Positions 1-6,539 of a DNA stretch of 9,182 nucleotides are shown piece by piece. Position 1 is the stretch's first letter. Each line of letters begins with the position of its first letter. The notes under the pieces were generated by a model. The model made no database searches and was not told where the DNA came from. It saw nothing but the letters and a program-made list of their open reading frames with translations. Source of the stretch: a bacterium (GTDB taxonomy: Bacteria; Margulisbacteria; Marinamargulisbacteria; JAAEMD01). The position numbers and the translations under genes were made by a program. The stretch is taken from positions 1-9,182 of the forward strand of contig JAAEMD010000208.1 in NCBI GenBank assembly GCA_024225875.1. Reading direction: 5' to 3'.

Positions 1-21
1 ATATCTTTTGCGCATAACTTT
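1..21. other. Short non-coding sequence downstream of res
   Basis: Only 21 bases lie beyond the res stop. No hairpin or T-run terminator can be recognised in so short a piece, so whether the operon ends here or continues cannot be told. Confidence 0.6.
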
Positions 22-3000
22 TTAGTATGTGCTTTGGGGATCGCTTACATATGTTGCAATAACATCATATTTAATATCAGTATGCCCTAAAGCTTCAAAA
101 TGTTTTCTAGCACAATTGATTTTTCTCGTTTCAATTTCTTTTAACTGTAAACTATCCATGCTACCTTTCGTTTCAGCTATAAAGTAAACATATTTAAATT
201 CAGTTGTATCAAAAACAATTGCCCAATCAGGATTGTAATTTCCAACAGGGGTAGGTATTTTAAAATCATTGGGCAGTTTTGCATAAACTGAGATTTCACC
301 ATTTTCTAAATCGGTAGCAAAATCACGTTCAGTTTTGGAATCAGTTTTTAGAAAGTCATAAATGTGTTTTTTGACTTCCAAAATATTTTCACTTAGACAG
401 CCATGAAAGTTATTAACTGTAAATATATCATCGCTGTATGATTTATCTGTTTTAGAATAAACAATATTATTTATTAAAGTCGTTGCTTTTTCATTATTGA
501 TAATTTTTGATATTTCTCTAATAAAACTTTCTGGATTGATTCTGAAATTATGAAAAGTATCTTTACGTATTCCCTGTAAAATACTAACAATAGTTTTTCT
601 GGTGAGTTTTGTTTCCTTTGCTATTTCAGCAATTAAATCGTATTTTACTGCCCCAAGTAGAGACTCTGCTCTTTGTGTAGCATTTCCGGTACGAACCATT
701 GAAGTACCAGCTTGTAAGCTTACTTCATTCAATTCTTCGAGCTGTTCGCCTTTAGTAATGTTTACAATCACTCTTTTTACTTTTAAGTTGTTATCTATGG
801 CCGTAATACTTTTTTCTTTGAGTTCATTACTATCGAAATCCACCTCATAAACCGTTTTCACTTTAATTTTCTTCCATAAGTCTTGAAACTCTTTTTTAGC
901 AAAGTTTTCATTCGGTTTTAAGATTGCCACGGTAACATTATTGACTTTCTCGTTGGTACTGGCTTTAAAATTGGCTGTTCTGTGGATGATTTGCATTAAT
1001 TCACAAACACTAGATTTAAAAGAAATCAGTTTTTCTGGAACTTCTACGCAATCATTTTCAATATCTTCCATAAGCTTATCAGTAATTTTATATTCGTTAT
1101 CAACATAACCATTTTCTTTGAATTTAAAGATCAAATCCATTGATGTTTGATTATTAAAAACAAACTTTTCACCATCTTCATTCGCAAGAACTCTGTTAAT
1201 TAAAATTTCAGATGTTAGTGTAGTTGGCCTATCTGATAATGATTCTACAATCTCACGTTGCAGTTCTTTTGCAAAACTATCGTAAGACTCGCTTGCCACA
1301 ACTGTTAAGGTATTTAAATTGAAAAACTCATTGTTTAAAATAGTTGCGTCCATACGCTCACCATCATTATTTACACATATGCGTAGTCCACGCCCTATTT
1401 CTTGTCGCTTACTCATAGTAGATTGACTATGTTTAAGTGTGCATATCTGGAATACATTTGGATTATCCCAACCTTCACGTAAAGCAGAGTGTGAAAAAAT
1501 AAATCTAGTTGGTTCATTAAAACTTAATAATCTTTCTTTATTTTTCATAATCAAATCATAAGCACTAACATCATCAGAACCGACTTCGCCACGCTTTTCT
1601 TGTGAATTGATTATCTTGCCCTTTGTATCAATTGAAAAGTACCCTTTATGAATCTCTTTAACAGAATGTTTATTTATGTAATCGTTGTACTCTTCATCTA
1701 ATAAACTCTGTTGCTCAGTGGCTAAATTATATTCTTCTTCAAAAATATCAGCGTATTGTCCATTTATTTGGTCGTTATTGTTATCATAAACGCGATATTT
1801 GGAAACTTCATCAATAAAGAATAGAGATAATACTTTAATCCCTTTTTTAAATAATTCCCGCTCTTTTTCGAGATGTGATTTAATAGTCTCTCTTATTTGA
1901 ATTCGCCGTACATGTTCGGCATCTACTTCGCCAATACTCTGTCCTACGTATATTGTTATGCCGTTTGTAAATGAAATACTATTAGTTTTACCATTTATTT
2001 CTTTTACGATGAAACCTTTATACTGTGATAATCCATTTGAGAATTTTTCACTAAACAGATCATCTTTTTCCGTTACATTTCTCATTACCTTTTTGATTCC
2101 GGACTTTTGATTTATCTCTAATTCAATACTAGCTGTAGGAAAATGTTTTGTGCTTATATTAATTCTATCTAAGAAAAGATAGCTATTTGTCCCACTATTT
2201 CCGATTACCTCAATACCTTTTACATTTATCTTTTTTACAAGTTTTTGGTTATACGCATCAATAGCATCAAGTCGATATATCTTGTTGTAGTCTTTTTTAT
2301 GCGTAGCAGAATAACGCAATACAAAAAGCGGATTAAATTCATGTAAAAGCGATTCAGCTTTTTCTCCAAATCGTTGAGGTTCATCTATGATTAATATCGG
2401 CCTTGCTCTTTTAATAATATCAATAGGCTTTTTAGACTGCAGAGCATCTAGTTCCTGATACATTTTTCGAGATTCTTTACTTGTTGTAGCAAATGCTTGG
2501 TAATTCATAATAATTACTTCAATGTTTGAGGTATTAGCAAAACTTTTAATATTTACAATATTTGATTTGTTTTGTGTGTTATAAATAGAAAATCTTATTT
2601 TTTTACCATATAGCTCTTGAAAGTGAGAAGCAGTTATCTCGAGGGACTTATGTACACCTTCACGAATAGCAACTGAGGGCACCATAATAATAAACTTACT
2701 CCATCCGTAAAGTTTGTTTAGTTCATACATGGATTTGGTATATACATAAGTTTTACCTGTCCCTGTTTCCATCTCAATTGTGAAGTTAAGACCTTCAAGC
2801 TTCTTTGTTGTTTTTAAACCTTGTTCTTTTTGGATTTCTTGTACATTTTTCAAGATATCTTCTTCTGCTAATTCCAGTTTTTTATTTGAAAATATTTCAT
2901 CAACAACAGTTTTTTCTAAAAAACTGTTTTCATCTACAAGCCGTCGACCAACGATTTCTTTTCTATGACCTTTGTTCTGTCCTGAAAAACAATTTACAAC

Positions 3001-3051
3001 TGCCATCGTTGCATCAGTTTGGTATTGTTGTTTTTTAAATTTTAGTTTCAT
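22..3051 (-). CDS. res: Type III restriction endonuclease subunit Res (helicase-nuclease)
   Basis: This is the restriction subunit of a type III restriction-modification system. With Mod it forms the complex that hydrolyses ATP and cuts DNA near unmethylated sites. The 1009-residue protein has a full superfamily 2 motor: Walker A METGTGKT (residues 94-101, K100), motif Ia IIMVPSVAIR (121-130), motif II DEPQ (223-226, the form typical of type III Res), motif III SAT (248-250), motif V around ALREGWDNPN (523-532) and motif VI QEIGRGLR (550-557). The C-terminus carries a PD-(D/E)XK nuclease site, NPDW (940-943) followed by AETKG (959-963), so the likely catalytic residues are D942, E960 and K962. 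The length is usual for the family and nothing is missing. The start lies 2 bases after the mod stop and is preceded only by a weak GGTG, which suggests translational coupling to mod. It is the last gene seen in the operon. The subfamily is certain; the site cut is not. Confidence 0.97.
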   Translation of the reverse strand: MKLKFKKQQYQTDATMAVVNCFSGQNKGHRKEIVGRRLVDENSFLEKTVVDEIFSNKKLELAEEDILKNVQEIQKEQGLKTTKKLEGLNFTIEMETGTGKTYVYTKSMYELNKLYGWSKFIIMVPSVAIREGVHKSLEITASHFQELYGKKIRFSIYNTQNKSNIVNIKSFANTSNIEVIIMNYQAFATTSKESRKMYQELDALQSKKPIDIIKRARPILIIDEPQRFGEKAESLLHEFNPLFVLRYSATHKKDYNKIYRLDAIDAYNQKLVKKINVKGIEVIGNSGTNSYLFLDRINISTKHFPTASIELEINQKSGIKKVMRNVTEKDDLFSEKFSNGLSQYKGFIVKEINGKTNSISFTNGITIYVGQSIGEVDAEHVRRIQIRETIKSHLEKERELFKKGIKVLSLFFIDEVSKYRVYDNNNDQINGQYADIFEEEYNLATEQQSLLDEEYNDYINKHSVKEIHKGYFSIDTKGKIINSQEKRGEVGSDDVSAYDLIMKNKERLLSFNEPTRFIFSHSALREGWDNPNVFQICTLKHSQSTMSKRQEIGRGLRICVNNDGERMDATILNNEFFNLNTLTVVASESYDSFAKELQREIVESLSDRPTTLTSEILINRVLANEDGEKFVFNNQTSMDLIFKFKENGYVDNEYKITDKLMEDIENDCVEVPEKLISFKSSVCELMQIIHRTANFKASTNEKVNNVTVAILKPNENFAKKEFQDLWKKIKVKTVYEVDFDSNELKEKSITAIDNNLKVKRVIVNITKGEQLEELNEVSLQAGTSMVRTGNATQRAESLLGAVKYDLIAEIAKETKLTRKTIVSILQGIRKDTFHNFRINPESFIREISKIINNEKATTLINNIVYSKTDKSYSDDIFTVNNFHGCLSENILEVKKHIYDFLKTDSKTERDFATDLENGEISVYAKLPNDFKIPTPVGNYNPDWAIVFDTTEFKYVYFIAETKGSMDSLQLKEIETRKINCARKHFEALGHTDIKYDVIATYVSDPQSTY
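2905..2928. repeat. Inverted repeat, 11-bp arms with 2-base spacer, inside res
   Basis: The left arm AACAGTTTTTT (2905-2915) and right arm AAAAAACTGTT (2918-2928) are perfect reverse complements separated by CT. The repeat lies in the coding sequence for about residues 42-49 of Res, roughly 125-145 bases into the gene. T/A runs make up 6 of the 11 positions in each arm, but the AACAG/CTGTT ends also match. It could be a hairpin or a protein-binding palindrome, or it could be chance in AT-rich DNA. Confidence 0.7.
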
Positions 3052-3053
3052 AA

Positions 3054-5048
3054 TTAAAGCACCGTAATAACTGTTTCAGGAGATAACCTTTTAAACCGTT
3101 CTTCAACATTTATCCTATCTTTATCATCGTGAAAACTAGCATCTTTAAATACCACTTTAAAAGGTTTTAGCTCTGCTATCTCATCCACAATTTTAAAATT
3201 GATGCTATCGTCAAAACAGGCAACAAGTGCGTTAGTTTGTACTATGAAAACTGTATTGCCATGAATTATTTTTGTCTCAATCGGTAAATTAAGTTCCAGT
3301 CCTAAGTCCAAAATAACCTGAGTTAATAAATCTTCTGGGGTTCTGTCTTCTTTTATATTAGAAACTGTATTAAATAAGCTTTGTTGCTCTAATTTAGTTG
3401 GACGAAAATAAATATCTTTCATATTGCTAGAATCCGTTTTGTAAACACGAAAACCAATGTCTAGGTTATTTATGTCAGTAGCTTCTTCGCCTAATTTTAA
3501 TTGCATATTTTTTTCTTCTAACTCTTCTTTGATTTTTTTACCTGCTCGGCGGATGCGTTCTTTGCCAATTTCGGCTATTGTCTTATAGCCTGCTTTATAT
3601 GCTTCTGATTCTTCATCAGTTTTTTCTGGGAGTTGTACCATTATAAATTTTCGATTACCACCATCTTCTGCGTTAAGCTGCATTACTGCATGGGCAGTGG
3701 TGGCGGAGCCGGAGAAAAAATCAAGAATTAAACTGTCTTTGCTTTCAGCCATCATTCTTAAAGAATCTAAAATTGCATAAATTGATTTAGGATAAGAGAA
3801 TATTTGTAATTCGCCAAAAACTGTTTTCATTAAATTTGTTCCATATGCAGTAGAAGGATATTCTTTTTTATCCCACCATGTATTTGGCAACACACCATTA
3901 TTTGGTATTCTACTTTTAAGATAAACATGCCATTTATCTTTTAAATACTTTGATTTTATCTCTGCTATTTCATTTTTAAATCTCTTTACTGCCCATCTCC
4001 ATCTTCTATTTTTCCCTTCATCATCAATTGGAAATACTATATTTACATTTTTTGCGGGTTGCTCATTTAATACCCATTCTGATTTTTTAGAATCCCAAAA
4101 CATATCAGGAAGCCGTATATTTTCCTCTGAAACAAATATAGGATAATGCATTTTAGGGGATTCTTCTTTTTTACTACCAGGTTTTCTGAAATTTACCCAT
4201 TCGAAGTGACCTTTTTCATCTTTCTCACTATATCTATCAATCTGATTTTTATTTCTTGGTAATCTACCAACTATTGAATTATCAGATTTTCCATAAAACA
4301 ACGCATATTCATGTGTGATTGAAACACCTTTTGCTGTTGATCTTCCTGCTGGATTATTTCTAATTGCAATAGTTCCTAAATGGTTATCTTCTCCAAATAT
4401 CTCATCTAATACCATCCATATTCTTGAAATCTCATAATCATCTATTGTTAAACATATAATCCCATCATCTGTTAACAGATCTCTTGCAACAACTAATCTT
4501 TCATACATAAATGATAACCAGTTGGAATGTATCCTTCCATCTGTATTTGTATTTCTAAACATCTTTATTCCATCTTCTGTAACAGCTCCCAGTTCTTTAG
4601 CATATAGCTGTTCATTGATACTAAAATCATTATTATAAATCATTGCTGTTCCTGTGTTATAAGGCGGGTCGATATAGATCATTTTGATTTTGCCAAGATA
4701 CGATTCTTGTAAAATTTTTAGGACTTCAAAATTATCACCTTCAATATAGACATTTTCTGTATTATCAAAATCAACGCTATCTTCTCGTACTGGCCTTAAT
4801 GTTTTTGTGATAGGCGTATTAGCTTTTAAAAGTGATGCTTTTTTGCCTGGCCAATCAAGGCGGTAGCGTTCATCATCAGCTTCCACTAAAACATTAGATA
4901 AGTTTTGTTTTAAAAGGTCAAAATCAATGGCTTTTTTTATATTTCCTTTTTCATCTTTTGTTTCTGTAATTACATTAGGAAATAATGAGGCGATTTGTTC
5001 TATATTTCTATTAGTTATATCTGGTGTTTGCATCTTTAGTTTTTCCAT
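3054..5048 (-). CDS. mod: Type III DNA methyltransferase subunit Mod (adenine-N6)
   Basis: This is the modification and site-recognition subunit of the type III system. It should transfer a methyl group from S-adenosylmethionine to adenine N6, protecting host DNA and guiding Res. In the 664-residue protein the catalytic motif IV DPPYNTG (127-133) comes before the AdoMet-binding motif I, DFFSGSATT (443-451), with a motif X-like YPKS at 419-422. This is the beta-class order (IV, then target recognition domain, then X and I). DPPY indicates an amino-methyltransferase, and an adenine target is the rule in type III systems. The region of roughly residues 230-400 lies between the catalytic motifs and should hold the target recognition domain. 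The C-terminal 150 or so residues probably contact Res. The start abuts the stop of the DinD-like gene and has the strongest ribosome binding site in the window (AGGAGG, 7 bases upstream). No repeat tract of the kind that makes some mod genes phase-variable is seen. The recognition sequence cannot be read from the protein. Confidence 0.97.
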   Translation of the reverse strand: MEKLKMQTPDITNRNIEQIASLFPNVITETKDEKGNIKKAIDFDLLKQNLSNVLVEADDERYRLDWPGKKASLLKANTPITKTLRPVREDSVDFDNTENVYIEGDNFEVLKILQESYLGKIKMIYIDPPYNTGTAMIYNNDFSINEQLYAKELGAVTEDGIKMFRNTNTDGRIHSNWLSFMYERLVVARDLLTDDGIICLTIDDYEISRIWMVLDEIFGEDNHLGTIAIRNNPAGRSTAKGVSITHEYALFYGKSDNSIVGRLPRNKNQIDRYSEKDEKGHFEWVNFRKPGSKKEESPKMHYPIFVSEENIRLPDMFWDSKKSEWVLNEQPAKNVNIVFPIDDEGKNRRWRWAVKRFKNEIAEIKSKYLKDKWHVYLKSRIPNNGVLPNTWWDKKEYPSTAYGTNLMKTVFGELQIFSYPKSIYAILDSLRMMAESKDSLILDFFSGSATTAHAVMQLNAEDGGNRKFIMVQLPEKTDEESEAYKAGYKTIAEIGKERIRRAGKKIKEELEEKNMQLKLGEEATDINNLDIGFRVYKTDSSNMKDIYFRPTKLEQQSLFNTVSNIKEDRTPEDLLTQVILDLGLELNLPIETKIIHGNTVFIVQTNALVACFDDSINFKIVDEIAELKPFKVVFKDASFHDDKDRINVEERFKRLSPETVITVL
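3060..3063 (-). promoter_or_regulatory. Weak Shine-Dalgarno (GGTG) for res
   Basis: Only GGTG, 8 bases before the res ATG and within the mod 3' end, resembles a ribosome binding site. The mod stop lies 2 bases before the res ATG. Res is therefore probably translated mainly by ribosomes that finish mod. Confidence 0.45.
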
Positions 5049-5894
5049 TTATTTCCCTCCTGGCAATTTAAGGTTATTTTCTAATGAGTTCTTGTTTTCT
5101 GAATTTAGTTTTCTTTCTATTTTCTTTATATCTTCTTCTGGTGGTAAATTTTCTGGAACTATCCCCCTAGAAAGAAGCGTTTGTCTAACGGTTTTGTTAT
5201 TAGTAACATGTTCGCTTGAAATTTGATTTTCTGTAGCCATTTGCTTTGTTTTAGCATTATGGATTGTGATTTCTGTTGCAAAGTCTTTCGCTTTTAAAAG
5301 AATTGTGGGCATATGATCTGCTAGTGGTTTGTTTTTTATACCCCATTTATCTTTCATTTGCTGAGTTGATTTATTAAAAAGGGCACGATCTCCTTTGCTT
5401 CTAATAATAGCAAAATTCTGATTACCACCAGTTTGTTCATAAATAACGGTGGAAAGCTCTTTTTCAGTTTCAGCTAATTTATGACGAGATTGAACTCTTT
5501 CGGTATCTAAAAGTTTTTTTTCAATAATTTCTGCTTTTCTGGTTTGGATAGCAAAATATGTTTGAGCAAAAGCTATTTGTGCTTTTGAAGAATCACCATT
5601 TTGAGCAATAAGATAGCAGGCATAACGAGTAAGCATGATATCATCAATTTCTTTTGTTGCAGTTTTAGGCATTTCTATCGTTTTCCCGACGTCGGCAAAA
5701 TGATCTGAAATTAGTTGGTCAGATAGTTCACATGCAGTTTTTGCTTTAGATATTACGTTCTGAAAATTGTCCCACTTCGAATATCCAAGTAGATGTTGTA
5801 AATCTCTTGCCAACCAAAACTCAACACCATCATCTGTAGTATTAACAAAAGATTCAAAATTATTTGTTAGTGATAAAATTATGTTTTTTTCCAT
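5049..5894 (-). CDS. dinD: DinD-like protein (DNA-damage-inducible protein D family)
   Basis: This 281-residue protein resembles E. coli DinD (about 274 residues) along its whole length. The N-terminal part looks BRO-N-like, with WLARDLQHLLGYSKW at 27-41. It continues with the family hallmark LTRYACYLIAQNGD (88-101) and AFAQTYFAIQTR (108-119), then a charged, probably coiled-coil segment (about 120-150). The C-terminal block TVRQTLLSRGIVPENLPP (235-252) matches the DinD VRQTI...G...PEELP region. E. coli DinD is SOS-induced and reported to inhibit RecA-mediated strand exchange; whether that carries over here is inference. The gene sits between the DUF4391 gene (4-base gap) and mod (no gap), with a good AAGGAG Shine-Dalgarno, so it is made from the defence operon transcript. 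No LexA-type operator is seen just upstream, where the DNA is coding. It probably modulates DNA repair or recombination at restricted DNA, or regulates the system. Family assignment is firm, role uncertain. Confidence 0.9.
   Translation of the reverse strand: MEKNIILSLTNNFESFVNTTDDGVEFWLARDLQHLLGYSKWDNFQNVISKAKTACELSDQLISDHFADVGKTIEMPKTATKEIDDIMLTRYACYLIAQNGDSSKAQIAFAQTYFAIQTRKAEIIEKKLLDTERVQSRHKLAETEKELSTVIYEQTGGNQNFAIIRSKGDRALFNKSTQQMKDKWGIKNKPLADHMPTILLKAKDFATEITIHNAKTKQMATENQISSEHVTNNKTVRQTLLSRGIVPENLPPEEDIKKIERKLNSENKNSLENNLKLPGGK
5056..5061 (-). promoter_or_regulatory. Strong Shine-Dalgarno AGGAGG for mod
   Basis: AGGAGG sits 7 bases before the mod ATG at 5048, within the final codons of the DinD-like gene, whose stop TAA directly abuts that ATG. 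It is the best ribosome binding site in the window. It fixes the mod start and suggests that Mod is translated efficiently in its own right. Confidence 0.9.
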
Positions 5895-5898
5895 ATGC

Positions 5899-6537
5899 CT
5901 ACTCCTTCGTTTCTTTGATACATTGAAGTTGTTTAGTTTTTTTCAATAAAGATTTATTCATATCAACCTTTAAGTTGAATTGTTTTTCTTTTTTTATTTT
6001 ATTATTCAGAGCCTCAATTTCTTTTTCAAGATTTTTAATTTGTTGGTCTAAATCAATGCTTGTCTTAAAGTCAGTTTCGTTCTTTGCCTCGTTTGTAATA
6101 AAGGACTTTATTAATTTTTGATATACTTTCTCTAAATCTATCCCTGTAAAATCAAATTGAGGAGTAGTATTCCACTCTGAAAAATAATAGTTTTGGGCAA
6201 CATTGTTCTCTTTTAAGGTGATTCCATAAGCAAATTTATCTTTATAAGAAAATATGTACAAGATTTGATAAGGAATGGCTTTATCAATAATTTTTAAAAT
6301 ATTTTTAGGAATTGTTTGCTCTTTTAATTCTATTTCAAATATTTGAATTTCAGTTACCTTATCTGTTTTGCTAATTCCAATAGTATCCTCGGCTAATTTG
6401 TATTTCCAAGTTATTTTTTGAATCTTACTTGTAAAATCGCTTTGTAATTTTGAACTTAATGAAGCTTTTTCATAAAACTTACTTTTGGCGATAAATTTAT
6501 TAATAAAAGCTTTTTGATGCAGGTGTAATTCTAGCAT
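5899..6537 (-). CDS. DUF4391 domain-containing protein, function unknown
   Basis: This 212-residue soluble protein has no signal peptide or membrane segment. The N-terminal two thirds fit the DUF4391 family as I recall it: INKFIAKSKFYEKASLSSKL (12-31), a QKITWKYKLAEDTIGI stretch (40-55), the EIQIFEIELKEQ strand (63-74) and IDKAIPYQILYIFSY (84-98). The C-terminus is lysine- and glutamate-rich with a probable coiled coil (about 165-190), followed by a basic tail. Members often sit beside SNF2-type helicases and type III restriction genes, as here, so it is probably a partner of the helicase encoded just upstream. The stop of the helicase and this start share one base (TAATG), implying translational coupling and matched amounts. 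A GGTGA 5 bases before the TA-ATG junction may also recruit ribosomes. The ELK at 70-72 on a hydrophobic strand could be an E-x-K nuclease-like motif, but that is only a hypothesis. No activity can be assigned. Confidence 0.82.
   Translation of the reverse strand: MLELHLHQKAFINKFIAKSKFYEKASLSSKLQSDFTSKIQKITWKYKLAEDTIGISKTDKVTEIQIFEIELKEQTIPKNILKIIDKAIPYQILYIFSYKDKFAYGITLKENNVAQNYYFSEWNTTPQFDFTGIDLEKVYQKLIKSFITNEAKNETDFKTSIDLDQQIKNLEKEIEALNNKIKKEKQFNLKVDMNKSLLKKTKQLQCIKETKE
5902..5907 (-). promoter_or_regulatory. Shine-Dalgarno AAGGAG for the DinD-like gene
   Basis: AAGGAG lies 7 bases before the ATG at 5894 and overlaps the last codons of the DUF4391 gene. Sequence and spacing are near ideal and fix the start of the DinD-like gene. 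Confidence 0.85.
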
Positions 6538-6539
6538 TA
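6535..6539 (-). other. TAATG stop/start overlap between helicase and DUF4391 genes
   Basis: Read on the minus strand, the TAA stop of the helicase and the ATG of the DUF4391 gene share one A. This is the usual signature of translational coupling, where the terminating ribosome re-initiates. It also supports the chosen start of the DUF4391 gene. Confidence 0.9.

Noticed and set aside
602..850. Plus-strand open frame of 82 codons
   Set aside because: It lies wholly antisense within res. Its serine- and leucine-rich product reflects the reverse reading of AT-rich codons, and I see no case for a gene.
2780..3038. Two overlapping plus-strand open frames antisense to the 5' end of res
   Set aside because: They overlap each other in different frames, encode F/S/L-rich nonsense, and oppose the well-conserved Res N-terminus and Walker A region.
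4927..5226. Plus-strand open frame of 99 codons spanning the dinD/mod junction
   Set aside because: Its hydrophobic, phenylalanine-rich translation is the antisense of lysine/glutamate-rich coding DNA. It opposes two confidently assigned genes.
5514..5521. A8 tract in the DinD-like gene (and A7 at 5884-5890) as a phase-variation or frameshift site
   Set aside because: Single A/T runs of 6-8 are common throughout this AT-rich window. No tandem repeat is present in mod, where type III phase variation normally acts.
5767..5949. Plus-strand open frame of 60 codons
   Set aside because: It is antisense to the start of the DinD-like gene and the end of the DUF4391 gene, with no recognisable domain.
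5895..6000. LexA/SOS operator upstream of the DinD-like gene
   Set aside because: I looked for CGAAC...GTTCG-type or CTG...CAG-type operators just upstream and saw none. The region is coding sequence of the DUF4391 gene.
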